DNA of 8,235 bases from an uncultured Actinomycetes bacterium (GTDB lineage Bacteria; Actinomycetota; Thermoleophilia; Solirubrobacterales; Solirubrobacteraceae): the NCBI GenBank assembly GCA_937888775.1, contig CALAQT010000031.1:1-8235 (forward strand). Reading direction: 5' to 3'. The notes under the pieces were generated by a model that saw only the letters and a program-made list of their open reading frames with translations, was not told where the DNA came from and did not search any database. This document shows positions 1 to 6,093 of this stretch, piece by piece (the first letter of the stretch is position 1; every line of letters begins with the position of its first letter). The position numbers were made by a program, and so were the translations under genes.

Positions 1-403
1 GCGCGATCTCCTCCGGCTCTCCTTCGGCCAGCGTCAGCGCCACATCCGGATGACGTTCACGAAAGGTCGCCACCGCCAGTGGCATCAACGTCGCGCCGGC
101 CGAGGGAAACGAGGCGACCCGGAGCCGCCCGGCGCGAACTCCCAGGACGGCCGCCAGATCGGTCTCGGCGGCCTCAACCTGCGCGAAGATCGCTTCGGCA
201 TGCTCCACCAGCGTCGCACCGGCAGCCGTCGGCCGGACGCCGCGGCGGTCGCGGGTGACAAGCGTGGTGCCGGTCTCGGCTTCCAGGCGCGCGATCGACT
301 GTGAGACGGCCGATTGGGTGTAGGACAGCGCCTCGGCCGCCGCCGAGAACGACCCGCGGCCGATGACCTCGCACAGCACCTGCAGGCGGCCCAAGTTCAG
401 CAT
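1..403 (-). CDS. LysR-family transcriptional regulator, N-terminal part (cut by window edge)
   Basis: Reading from the ATG at 403-401 gives 134 residues before the window ends, so the C-terminal effector domain is mostly missing. Residues 1-60 form the winged helix-turn-helix typical of LysR regulators: LGRLQVLCEVIGRGSFSAAA, then the recognition-helix segment SYTQSAVSQSIARLEAE, then the wing with RRGVRPTAAG. The start of the substrate-binding fold follows (GRLRVASFPSAGATLMPLAV). LysR proteins bind DNA as tetramers and often control a divergently transcribed neighbour. Here that neighbour is the universal-stress-like gene at 522, across a 118-bp AT-richer gap. A possible ribosome site, AGGA, lies 12 bases upstream of the ATG, which is somewhat far. 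The effector and the regulon cannot be told from this fragment. Confidence 0.93.
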   Translation of the reverse strand, partial: MLNLGRLQVLCEVIGRGSFSAAAEALSYTQSAVSQSIARLEAETGTTLVTRDRRGVRPTAAGATLVEHAEAIFAQVEAAETDLAAVLGVRAGRLRVASFPSAGATLMPLAVATFRERHPDVALTLAEGEPEEIA

Positions 404-440
404 TAGCAAATCTTATCCTAAAGATGACTAACTTCATTAG
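401..440. promoter_or_regulatory. AT-rich interrupted dyads between divergent lysR-type and stress-protein genes (candidate operator)
   Basis: Three overlapping inverted repeats lie in the divergent gap, next to the LysR start. TTAG (403-406) pairs with CTAA (418-421) across 11 bases. ATCTT (410-414) pairs with AAGAT (421-425) across 6. CTAA (428-431) pairs with TTAG (437-440) across 5. The hexamer CATTAG occurs at both ends (401-406 and 435-440). The stretch is clearly more AT-rich than its surroundings. LysR proteins usually bind such dyads in divergent promoters, but none of these fits the strict T-N11-A box, so the assignment is an inference. Confidence 0.4.
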
Positions 441-521
441 CGCTGATAGCAGGTGGCTGCGATGCTCGCGCTGAACTCAAAGCCCATACCAGATTAACGA
501 TCACCAGACAGGACGCTGCGC

Positions 522-1208
522 ATGGCACCTCACACGATCATTTCCTACGACGACACCCAGAACGACCAGGACGCGCTGATGCTGGGGCGGATCCTTGGCC
601 AGGCTGGATCCCAGCTCATGCTCGCCTACGTTCGCCACACCACCCAGGCGCAGCGCTCGCGCGAGGAGCTCGATCAACAGGCCGCACAGGCGTTGCTCGA
701 TCGCGGCGCACTGTGGCTGGGCGACGACGACGTCCAGCGACGGGTGGTGGTCAACGCCTCCACGGCCGCCGGCCTGACCCAGCTCGCCGAGCAGGAGGAC
801 GCTGACATCGTCGTGTTCGGGTCCGATTACCGCACCGCCGCCGGCCACGTGGCCCCGGGCCGCTCGGCGCAGGCGCTGCTGGATGGCGGACCCACTGCGG
901 TCGCGATCGCTCCTGCCAACTACCGCACCGACAGCGCCCGGTCGATCAACTGGATCGGCGTGCTACCCGGTTCCGCCGACGACGCGGCGCTGGAGACCGC
1001 ACGCGACCTCGCCTCGTATTTTGATGCGCAGCTCACTGACGCCCACCGAGGCATCGATATGCTGGTCGTCGGCTCACGCCAGGAGGCGCGTGAGGGCCGG
1101 GTGATGGTCACCGCTCAGGCACAGAACGCGATCGAGCAGGCGACCTCGCCAGTGCTGGTCGTCGCCCGCAGCGTGCCGATCCGCTTCCAGACGCTCGTCA
1201 CCGCTTAG
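522..1208 (+). CDS. Universal stress protein (UspA) family protein, two tandem domains, second one shortened
   Basis: This 228-residue protein looks like a tandem UspA-fold protein. The first domain (about 4-131) opens with the usual beta strand and acidic residue (IISYDD). It ends with a degenerate form of the family's nucleotide-binding signature: VVFGSDYRTAAG, then PGRSAQALL, then PTAVAIAP. The second domain begins near residue 142 (INWIGVLPGSADDAALETAR) and ends with DMLVVGSR and SPVLVVAR. It is only about 75 residues, roughly half a normal domain, and the central strand-helix-strand part appears to be missing. The ATG has a good ribosome site, AGGA at 510-513 with an 8-base spacer. Such proteins are cytoplasmic and often bind ATP, and their roles in stress are mostly indirect. 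The divergent LysR regulator may control it. Family call is fairly sure; exact role unknown. Confidence 0.82.
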   Translation: MAPHTIISYDDTQNDQDALMLGRILGQAGSQLMLAYVRHTTQAQRSREELDQQAAQALLDRGALWLGDDDVQRRVVVNASTAAGLTQLAEQEDADIVVFGSDYRTAAGHVAPGRSAQALLDGGPTAVAIAPANYRTDSARSINWIGVLPGSADDAALETARDLASYFDAQLTDAHRGIDMLVVGSRQEAREGRVMVTAQAQNAIEQATSPVLVVARSVPIRFQTLVTA

Positions 1209-1230
1209 CTCTCACCGCTGGATTTCACGG

Positions 1231-1250
1231 GGCGGGCGCAGGCGCCCGCC
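1231..1250 (+). terminator. GC-rich hairpin after the stress-protein gene, no T-tract
   Basis: GGCGGGCGC (1231-1239) and GCGCCCGCC (1242-1250) form a perfect 9-bp inverted repeat with a 2-base centre; in RNA the inner pairs would open into a 4-base loop. It lies 22 bases after the TAG of the stress-protein gene and ahead of the phosphoesterase start. No run of T follows, so it is either a U-tract-less actinobacterial terminator or simply a dyad in the leader of the next gene. Confidence 0.4.
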
Positions 1251-1278
1251 AATGTCCGCCCCGTAACGTGTCAGCCGC

Positions 1279-2301
1279 TTGCGCACGCTCGTCGTTTCAG
1301 ATCTCCATCTCGGCGCGCGGCTGCGGAATGACGTGCTCAGCCGCCGAGGGCCGGCCACCCGCTTGCTCGAAGCGCTCGATGGGGTCCAGCGGCTCGTATT
1401 GCTCGGCGACATCGTCGAGTTGATGCACGGAAGGCCGCAGCAGGCGATGTCGATCGCCGAGCCCGTGCTGCGCGCACTGGGTGAACGCCTGGGCCCCGAC
1501 CGCGAGGCGATCATCGTGCCCGGCAACCACGATGCCGCCCTGGTACGCAACTGGGTCCGTACCCAGGGCAGCCGGCTAAGGCCCGACAGCCGCGTGCCAC
1601 TCACCGTCACACGGATGCTGGCGCAGCTGGGGGAGTGGCTCTCGCCCGCGCACGTGCGGGCGCATTATCCGGGCGTGTGGCTGTCGGAGAGGGTGTGGGC
1701 GACCCACGGCCATTACCTGGACCGCCACCTGCTGCCCGAGTCCGCGTTCGGGCTCGCGCGCGGGCTGCTCGGCCGCCTGCCGCGGGACGGGGCGCTGCCG
1801 ATCGAATACGAGCTGGCGGGCGGCCCGTCGGTGACCCGGGTGGAGTCGCTGCTGGCCCGGCTGCTGCCGCGTCCCCTAGCCGCGCTGGCCGAGAACGCCG
1901 CCGAGCTGATGCGCGCCGCCTCGATGCCACCCGTCCAGCGGGTGCTGCATCCCCGGCTGGCGCCGCTGACCTCGATGCTGCTAGGACTGCAGATGCGCCA
2001 CGCGAGCATCCCGGCGATGGCGCGCGTGGTCCATCGCCTGGGGGTCGACGCCGAGTTTGTGGTGTTCGGGCACGTACACCGCCGGGGGCCGCTGGAAAGC
2101 GAGCGACTCGCGCTCTGGCACGGACCCGGCGGGCGCCCGCAGATGGTCAACACCGGCTCCTGGGTGTATGAGCCGCTGCTCGTCAACCACGCGCGAGGCC
2201 CCCACCCCTACTGGCCGGGTGGCGCGGTGATCCTGGAGTCGGGAGCGCCGCCGCGCTCGGTGGGACTGCTCGACGGGCTCGACGCCGGCGAGTGGCGCTA
2301 A
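1279..2301 (+). CDS. Calcineurin-like metallophosphoesterase, 340 aa, TTG start
   Basis: All blocks of the binuclear metallophosphoesterase fold are present. They are DLH (D8, H10), GD (D44), PGNHD (N83, H84, D85), THGH (H143, H145) and FGHVH (H265, H267), with NTGSW at 291-295 near the end. These residues bind two divalent metals and hydrolyse a phosphate ester or anhydride. A largely helical insert of about 100 residues (150-250) sits between the histidine motifs and may form a lid over the substrate. The layout recalls LpxH-like hydrolases, but lipid A is not expected in an actinobacterium, so the substrate is unknown. The TTG at 1279 is the only reasonable start: an in-frame TAA lies at 1264-1266 and the first strand (LVVSDLH) begins almost at once. 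No clear ribosome site is visible. The stop is 10 bp from the end of the convergent QueA-like gene. Confidence 0.88.
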   Translation: MRTLVVSDLHLGARLRNDVLSRRGPATRLLEALDGVQRLVLLGDIVELMHGRPQQAMSIAEPVLRALGERLGPDREAIIVPGNHDAALVRNWVRTQGSRLRPDSRVPLTVTRMLAQLGEWLSPAHVRAHYPGVWLSERVWATHGHYLDRHLLPESAFGLARGLLGRLPRDGALPIEYELAGGPSVTRVESLLARLLPRPLAALAENAAELMRAASMPPVQRVLHPRLAPLTSMLLGLQMRHASIPAMARVVHRLGVDAEFVVFGHVHRRGPLESERLALWHGPGGRPQMVNTGSWVYEPLLVNHARGPHPYWPGGAVILESGAPPRSVGLLDGLDAGEWR

Positions 2302-2311
2302 GCGCTTCCGA

Positions 2312-3352
2312 TCACGGCACCTGGATCAGATGGCTGTCGCCGCACTCGTGCCAGAGATAGCCACGCTCCAGCGCGGCGGCGTAGCAGCGCCTGAGCAGCT
2401 CATCGCCGGCGATCGCCGCCAGCAGCTGCAAATGCGAGGCGCGCGGCTCGTGCTAGCCGGTGATCAGGCCGTCGACGACGCGCACGCCACGAGACGGATC
2501 GATCACCAGGCCGGTCCAGCCTGAACTCGGCACGAGCGTCCCGTCGCCCCGCGCGACGGTCTCGAGCGCTCGCACGACGGTCGTCCCGACCGCGATCACC
2601 CGCCCCCCGGCCCCGCGCGTTGCCGCTACCAGGCGCGCGGTCACCGCGGGCACCTCGTACTGCTCGGCAAACGGCGGCTCGTGGCCCTCAGGGGATGAGA
2701 CACCAGTGTGGAGCGTGATCGGCGCAATCAGCACCCCGCGAGCGACGAGCTCGGTGATCAGGCGCCGCGTGAGCGGCCGGCCGGCGCTGGGCATCTCCGC
2801 ACTGCCCGGCGTGATCGCATACACGTTCTGATACGCGTCAAGCGGCCCGGGCCTGTCCACGTAGCCATAGCGGATCGGCTCTCCGTGGCGCTCCAGGAGC
2901 TGGGCCAGTGTCATGGGGCCGGCGAACCTGGCCAGGAGCAATCGCGACCCCGAGGCATACGGCGCCACCAGCTCCAGATCCGCCTCGCCGCCGGCCAGCC
3001 TGATCGACTCGCCGGCGCGCCCGCGCTGGGGCCGGGCCCCGTCCGGGGTCCGTAGCTCGACCACACGCCAGCTCTCGTCGAGCTCGGGCGCCCGGGTGGC
3101 GAAGTGAACTCGCACCGGCGCGCCATCGTGCCGTCGCCCCGAGATTGCGGCCGCCAGCGTGGCGGAGACATTGACCACGACCAAGTCCCCCGGCGCCAGG
3201 AATGCCGGCAGCCGGTCAAAACGGGTGTGCATGATCGATCCCTCGCGGCCGTCGGCAACCAGCAGCCTGACGGAGTCACGGTCGATCCCGCGCTCCTCGG
3301 GCGGTGCAGTCGCCTCCAGTGCCGGCGGCAGCTCGAAGGCCAGCGCGCTCAT
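2312..3352 (-). pseudogene. QueA-like protein (S-adenosylmethionine:tRNA ribosyltransferase-isomerase family) with in-frame TAG
   Basis: From the ATG at 3352-3350 the frame runs 299 codons to TAG at 2455-2453, then 46 more well-conserved codons to TGA at 2314-2312. The full form would be 346 residues, the usual family length. Family motifs before the stop include FELPPALEA near the N-terminus, PGDLVVVN, YAITPGSAEMPSAGRPLT, ITLHTGV, GGRVIAVGTTVVRALE and DGLITG. Those after it include HEPRASHLQLLAAIAG, YAAALERGYLW and GDSHLI. Canonical QueA transfers the ribosyl part of SAM to 7-aminomethyl-deazaguanine in tRNA, giving epoxyqueuosine. This protein belongs to the divergent actinobacterial-type branch: the canonical NDTRV motif reads NVSATL and the N-terminus has RDSVRLLV. 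Its real substrate is therefore uncertain. The start shares one base with the stop of the upstream SDR gene (TGATG), so the two are probably co-translated. Whether the shortened 299-residue product works is unknown. Confidence 0.87.
2453..2455 (-). other. Premature TAG codon inside the conserved C-terminal motif of the QueA-like gene
   Basis: On the minus strand the codons are ATC ACC GGC TAG CAC GAG CCG. Family members read an aromatic residue followed by H-x-P at this point: Phe in the NFHLP motif of canonical QueA and, as I recall it, Trp in the actinobacterial branch. A single G-to-A change would turn TGG into TAG. The reading frame stays open and conserved for 46 codons beyond. TAG is used as a normal stop elsewhere in the window (the stress protein and the response regulator), which argues against recoding. 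Confidence 0.85.
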
Positions 3353-4059
3353 CACCTGGGTCCGCTCGCGACGATCTGGCGCGCCTGATATCGCCCGCGC
3401 GCCTGATATCGCCCGCTGGGCAGATCGCCGTCGATCAACTCTAGCAGCCCGGGAACGCTGAGCTCCGGCGCCGGACGATCGGAGATGTCCTCGCCGGGAA
3501 ACGCCTCCTGATGCATCCTGGTGCGCATGTCGCCGGGGTCGACTGCGTAGATCCGGAGCTCCGGGCGCTCGGCGGCGAGGATCGCCGAGAGCTGCTCCAG
3601 CGCTGCCTTGGAGGATCCGTAACCGCCCCAGCCCTCGTAGGGCTCGATCGCGGCATCCGAGGTGACGTTGACGATCGCCCCACCCGGCCGGATGGCGGGC
3701 AACGCCAGCTGGGTCAGGGCCAGCGGCGCCAGCACATTGACGCAATAGACGCGCTCCAGCTCGCGCAGCGGATAGTCGGCCAGCGCGGGCTGCGGGCTGG
3801 GCCCCAGAACGCTGGCGTTGTTGACCAGCAGATCAAGCGGCGAGCCGGCCGCGTCCACCAACGCCTCGCGGTGCCACGCGTCGGTCACGTCTCCGGGGAT
3901 CGCGATCACCTCCGTGAGCTGTCCCAACTCGCGCGCGGCGGACTGCAGCTCGTCGCCACCGCGTGCGTCGATCACCAGCCTGAAGCCCCGACGGGCGAGC
4001 GTCCGGGTCAGCGCCAGACCCAGTCCGCGTGATGCTCCGGTGACGAGTGCGACTGCCAT
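3352..4059 (-). CDS. Short-chain dehydrogenase/reductase (SDR), 235 aa
   Basis: A classical SDR with a Rossmann fold. The cofactor motif TGASRGLG is at 7-14, the DV pair (57-58) follows the fourth strand, and NNAS is at 80-83. The catalytic tetrad is complete: N108, S134, Y147 and K151 in YGSSK. The VDPGDMRT segment after the active site is the usual PG motif. Such enzymes use NAD(P)H to oxidise or reduce an alcohol/carbonyl pair; the substrate cannot be read from sequence. Arginines near the nucleotide motif (R11, R33) may favour NADPH, a weak inference. The C-terminal tail holds a doubled GRYQAR hexapeptide from an 18-bp tandem repeat. The ATG is the first start after an in-frame TAG, but its ribosome site is poor. 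The gene lies 49 bp after the response regulator, and its TGA overlaps the QueA-like ATG by one base, so the pair is probably co-translated. Confidence 0.92.
   Translation of the reverse strand: MAVALVTGASRGLGLALTRTLARRGFRLVIDARGGDELQSAARELGQLTEVIAIPGDVTDAWHREALVDAAGSPLDLLVNNASVLGPSPQPALADYPLRELERVYCVNVLAPLALTQLALPAIRPGGAIVNVTSDAAIEPYEGWGGYGSSKAALEQLSAILAAERPELRIYAVDPGDMRTRMHQEAFPGEDISDRPAPELSVPGLLELIDGDLPSGRYQARGRYQARQIVASGPR
3379..3416. repeat. Perfect 18-bp tandem duplication in the SDR gene
   Basis: GCGCCTGATATCGCCCGC occurs at 3381-3398 and again, directly adjoining, at 3399-3416. Two further matching bases on the left extend the repeat to 3379. The unit is a multiple of three, so the frame is kept and the protein gains a second GRYQAR (read on the minus strand). 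The identity of the copies, down to third positions, indicates a recent slippage duplication. Confidence 0.95.
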
Positions 4060-4108
4060 GAGACCAAGCTACGCCGCCGGCGGTCCCGGTTGAAAGAGGC
4101 AATTAGTC

Positions 4109-4776
4109 CTAGTGCCAGGGCTGCTCGCCGATTAGCCCCTGTCTGACGGCCAACAGCGCGGCCTGGGTGCGATCGGCGACACCGAGCTTCTCCAGCAGAT
4201 GACCGACATGGTTCTTGACCGTCTTCTCCGAGATTCCCAGCTCAGCCGCGATTCGCTTGTTCGAGCGCCCGCCGGCGATCAGCTCCAGCACCTCACGCTC
4301 GCGCCGAGTCAGCCGCTCGTGATCGGAGACCGGCGAGCGCTGACGTTGCGCGATCGTGTGAACCAATCGCGCCGCGGCCGTCGGGTCGATGATCGCCTCA
4401 CCGGCGTGGGCCGCGCGCACGGCGCGGGCCAGCTCGGCTGGCTCGACGTCCTTGAGCAGGTAGCCAGCCGCGCCGGCCTCGATCGCCGGCATCAGACGGT
4501 CGTCGTCCAGGAAGCTGGTCAGCACGATCACGCGGCTGGCCGACCCTCGCCCGCGCAGCTCCTGCATCGCGCTCACGCCGTCGAGCTCCGGCATCACGAG
4601 GTCCATCAGGATAACGTCTGGGTTCAGGCGCTGCGCCTGCGTTAGCGCCTGAGCGCCATCCGCCCCGCCTCGCCCACCACCTCGATCCCCTCCTGCAGGG
4701 CCAGAAACGTGCGCAGGCCCTCCCGAACGACAGCGTGGTCATCGACGATCAGGACGCGGATCGCCTCAGCGGGCAT
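4109..4776 (-). pseudogene. NarL/LuxR-family response regulator, frameshifted in the receiver domain
   Basis: The gene starts at ATG 4776-4774 with [20 protein letters not shown], the receiver acidic pocket D12-D13. It runs through VVGEAG and then shifts frame at the G-run 4666-4663. As read, the first frame ends a few codons later at TAA. The other frame resumes with [20 protein letters not shown] and runs to TAG at 4111-4109. Restored, the protein is about 222 residues, normal for the family. Phospho-acceptor D59 lies in LMDLVMPELDG, T/S and K switch residues in VLTSF and LLKDV, and the C-terminal LuxR helix-turn-helix in LTRREREVLELIAGGRSNKR and ISEKTVKNHVGHLLEKLGV. Such regulators are phosphorylated by a partner kinase, dimerise and bind promoters. 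The partner is the gene just upstream, whose corrected end overlaps this start by 11 bp. A shorter in-frame ATG at 4606 would miss the first half of the receiver. Confidence 0.88.
4663..4666 (-). other. Frameshift site in the response regulator (4-base G-run on the minus strand)
   Basis: On the minus strand GAG GCG GGG CGG ATG GCG leads to a stop within six codons. Adding one G gives E-A-G-A-D-G-A-Q. Removing two gives E-A-A-D-G-A-Q, which matches the usual family spacing at this loop. Both options restore the frame of the downstream receiver and DNA-binding domain, so the exact lesion (-1 or +2) is not decided by the sequence. Confidence 0.85.
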
Positions 4777-5951
4777 CCAGCGCCACCTCCAGGCGCACGG
4801 TCGTGCCTGCGCCGGGGAGCAGAGCGGATCTCCAGCCGGCCGCCAAGCTCCCGAGCGCGCTCCTCCATCGAGGTCAGCCCCAAGTGACGGGAGCGCGTCT
4901 GCGTGCGATGCGGGTCAAAGCCCACTCCGTCGTCGGCCACCTCCACCGTGAGACCGGTCTCCCCGTCGCGCAGGCGCACGGTCACCCGGCTGGCACCGGC
5001 GTGTCGCACGGCGTTGTGCAACGCCTCGAGCGCGATCCGCAGCACGCCGGCCTCCAGCTCCTCACGCCGTGACCCGGCCCCCGCCCACCCGCGTGGGCCA
5101 CGCTGATCGCGCTGCGACCTCGCATCCGGCCCTTCGAGCGCGATCTCGATCCCGTGGATCCGGCGCAGCATCTCCACCTCCTTGCCCAGCACGCCAACGA
5201 GCCCGTCGCGCTGCAGGTCTGCGGGACGCAGGCCCAGGATCAGCGTCCGCAGCTCCGCCAGAGACTCACGAGCAAGCTCTGACACCCGCACCAGCTGCTC
5301 GCGGGCCGCGTTCGGATCACGCTCAATCAGCGTCGCCGCGGAATCAGCCCCCAAGCTGAGGCTGAAAAGCTTCTGGCTGACGACGTCGTGCAACTCGAGC
5401 GCCAGGCGATTGCGCTCCTCCAGGATCGACAGCTCGCGGCTGCGCTCATACAGCCGCGCGTTGGTGATCGCGATCGCGGCGTGCGCGGCCAGGAGCCCGA
5501 TCAGCTCCTCGTCGGATCGGTCAAACGCGACAGCGTCCAGCTTCTCGGTCAGATAGAAAGCTCCGATCACCGCCTCGCCGGCGACGATCGGAACCCCCAG
5601 GAACGAGTGCATGTCCGGGTGCCGGCTGGGCCACCAGCCCCGGAAGCGAGGATCGCGGTGGATGTCCTCGGTGCGGTAGGGGCCGGGGCCCGCCAGCATC
5701 GCACCCAGCATCCCGTGGGTGCGCGGCAGTGGCCCCATCGCGGCGATCAGCTCGTCGTGCATCCCGGCGACCAGGAAGCGCCGGAAGCCCCCGTCACCGT
5801 CCGGGATGCCCAGCGCCGCAAAGCGCGCCGCCGCCAGCTCGCGCGCGGAGTCGACCAGGCGCTGGAGTACGTCGTCGACCGACAGCTCAGACGCCACCGC
5901 CAGCACGGCATCGCTAACCGCCTTCAGTGCAGGGGTCACCCGCTCCGGCAT
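4749..5951 (-). CDS. GAF-domain sensor histidine kinase (HisKA_3/HATPase), frameshifted near its C-terminus
   Basis: This is a soluble two-component kinase with no membrane segment. From the ATG at 5951 a GAF domain spans about 12-170 ([37 protein letters not shown]). The HisKA_3 dimerisation domain follows with phospho-acceptor H188 in [16 protein letters not shown], then a HATPase domain. The latter has an N-box with N313 ([11 protein letters not shown]), D340 in DDGVGFDP, and [16 protein letters not shown]. Between the two kinase domains is a basic, low-complexity insert (about 275-296). As read, the frame shifts after RSAP at a 4-base C-run (4817-4814) and ends at 4749. Dropping one C gives [15 protein letters not shown] and a TGA at 4768-4766, overlapping the regulator's ATG by 11 bp and giving 394 residues. 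Upstream in-frame starts would add a tail unlike the family, so 5951 is preferred. GAF ligand unknown; redox or heme sensing cannot be claimed. Confidence 0.9.
   Translation of the reverse strand: MPERVTPALKAVSDAVLAVASELSVDDVLQRLVDSARELAAARFAALGIPDGDGGFRRFLVAGMHDELIAAMGPLPRTHGMLGAMLAGPGPYRTEDIHRDPRFRGWWPSRHPDMHSFLGVPIVAGEAVIGAFYLTEKLDAVAFDRSDEELIGLLAAHAAIAITNARLYERSRELSILEERNRLALELHDVVSQKLFSLSLGADSAATLIERDPNAAREQLVRVSELARESLAELRTLILGLRPADLQRDGLVGVLGKEVEMLRRIHGIEIALEGPDARSQRDQRGPRGWAGAGSRREELEAGVLRIALEALHNAVRHAGASRVTVRLRDGETGLTVEVADDGVGFDPHRTQTRSRHLGLTSMEERARELGGRLEIRSAPRRRHDRAPGGGAGCPLRRSAS
4814..4817 (-). other. Frameshift site near the end of the histidine kinase (4-base C-run on the minus strand)
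   Basis: Minus-strand codons TCT GCT CCC CGG CGC AGG give an arginine-rich tail foreign to the family. Removing one C from the run gives [18 protein letters not shown], the normal last strands of the ATPase domain. It also brings the stop into the usual overlap with the next gene. The lesion would replace the last 15 residues by about 21 unrelated ones. Confidence 0.85.
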
Positions 5952-5963
5952 CGTCGAGACGAT

Positions 5964-5987
5964 AGCTTTGGTGGGGATGCCAAAGCT
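5964..5987. promoter_or_regulatory. 8-bp perfect inverted repeat between the kinase start and the microprotein start
   Basis: AGCTTTGG (5964-5971) and CCAAAGCT (5980-5987) are perfect inverted arms around an 8-base centre. The repeat lies 13-36 bases upstream of the kinase ATG. In a plus-strand transcript, the loop would present the GGGG and ATG of the candidate microprotein. It could be an operator for the kinase operon or an RNA hairpin over a start site. No known regulator motif is recognised. Confidence 0.4.
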
Positions 5988-6063
5988 GTTCCTCTGGACC
6001 CAGGTAGCGATCTGCGTCTTTGTGCTGGCCGGAATGGTGATCGCGATCACTAAGCTGGCCTGA
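5977..6063 (+). CDS. Possible 28-residue single-pass membrane microprotein
   Basis: The ATG at 5977 opens a 28-codon frame ending in TGA at 6061-6063. The product starts MPKLFLWTQVAICVF and ends VIAITKLA. It has a lysine near each end and about 20 continuous hydrophobic residues between, a credible transmembrane helix with no helix breaker inside. A G-rich stretch (GGTGGGG) directly precedes the ATG but is too close to be an ideal ribosome site. The opposite strand, an N-terminal extension of the kinase, makes no family sense here, which leaves room for a real plus-strand gene. It runs divergently from the kinase and converges on the protease gene with 30 bp between. Short hydrophobic frames also arise by chance, so this is tentative. 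No function is proposed. Confidence 0.42.
   Translation: MPKLFLWTQVAICVFVLAGMVIAITKLA
6037..6050. repeat. 14-bp perfect palindrome GTGATCGCGATCAC
   Basis: The palindrome lies inside the candidate microprotein frame, where it encodes Val-Ile-Ala-Ile-Thr, and 86-99 bases upstream of the kinase ATG. It could be an operator for the kinase operon. ATC-GCG codon pairs are frequent in this genome and readily form GATCGCGATC, so chance is a fair explanation. Confidence 0.3.
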
Positions 6064-6093
6064 TCCGAGACGACCCCCCGGGACCCGGTAGCG

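Noticed and set aside
1635..2171. Long arginine/alanine-rich frame on the plus strand inside the phosphoesterase gene
   Set aside because: It is a GC-skew shadow of the phosphoesterase, low in complexity and without any motif, while the gene's own frame has a full set of metal-binding residues.
2295..2307. GCGCT-A-AGCGC dyad at the junction of the convergent genes as a two-way terminator
   Set aside because: The spacer is one base and the stem five, so a stable hairpin is unlikely, and no T-tract follows on either strand.
2453..2455. Recoding of TAG (for example as pyrrolysine) in the QueA-like gene
   Set aside because: TAG ends other genes in this window, no pyl gene is present here, and family members have an aromatic residue at this site; mutation or error is simpler.
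3353..3745. Longer minus-strand start for the QueA-like protein, at 3745
   Set aside because: The extension is the SDR gene read in another frame, and the family N-terminus begins right after the ATG at 3352.
4074..4083. 10-bp palindrome CCGCCGGCGG between the response regulator and SDR genes
   Set aside because: It is short, made only of G and C, has no loop and no T-tract, and such palindromes arise easily at this GC content. It is not enough for a terminator or operator call.
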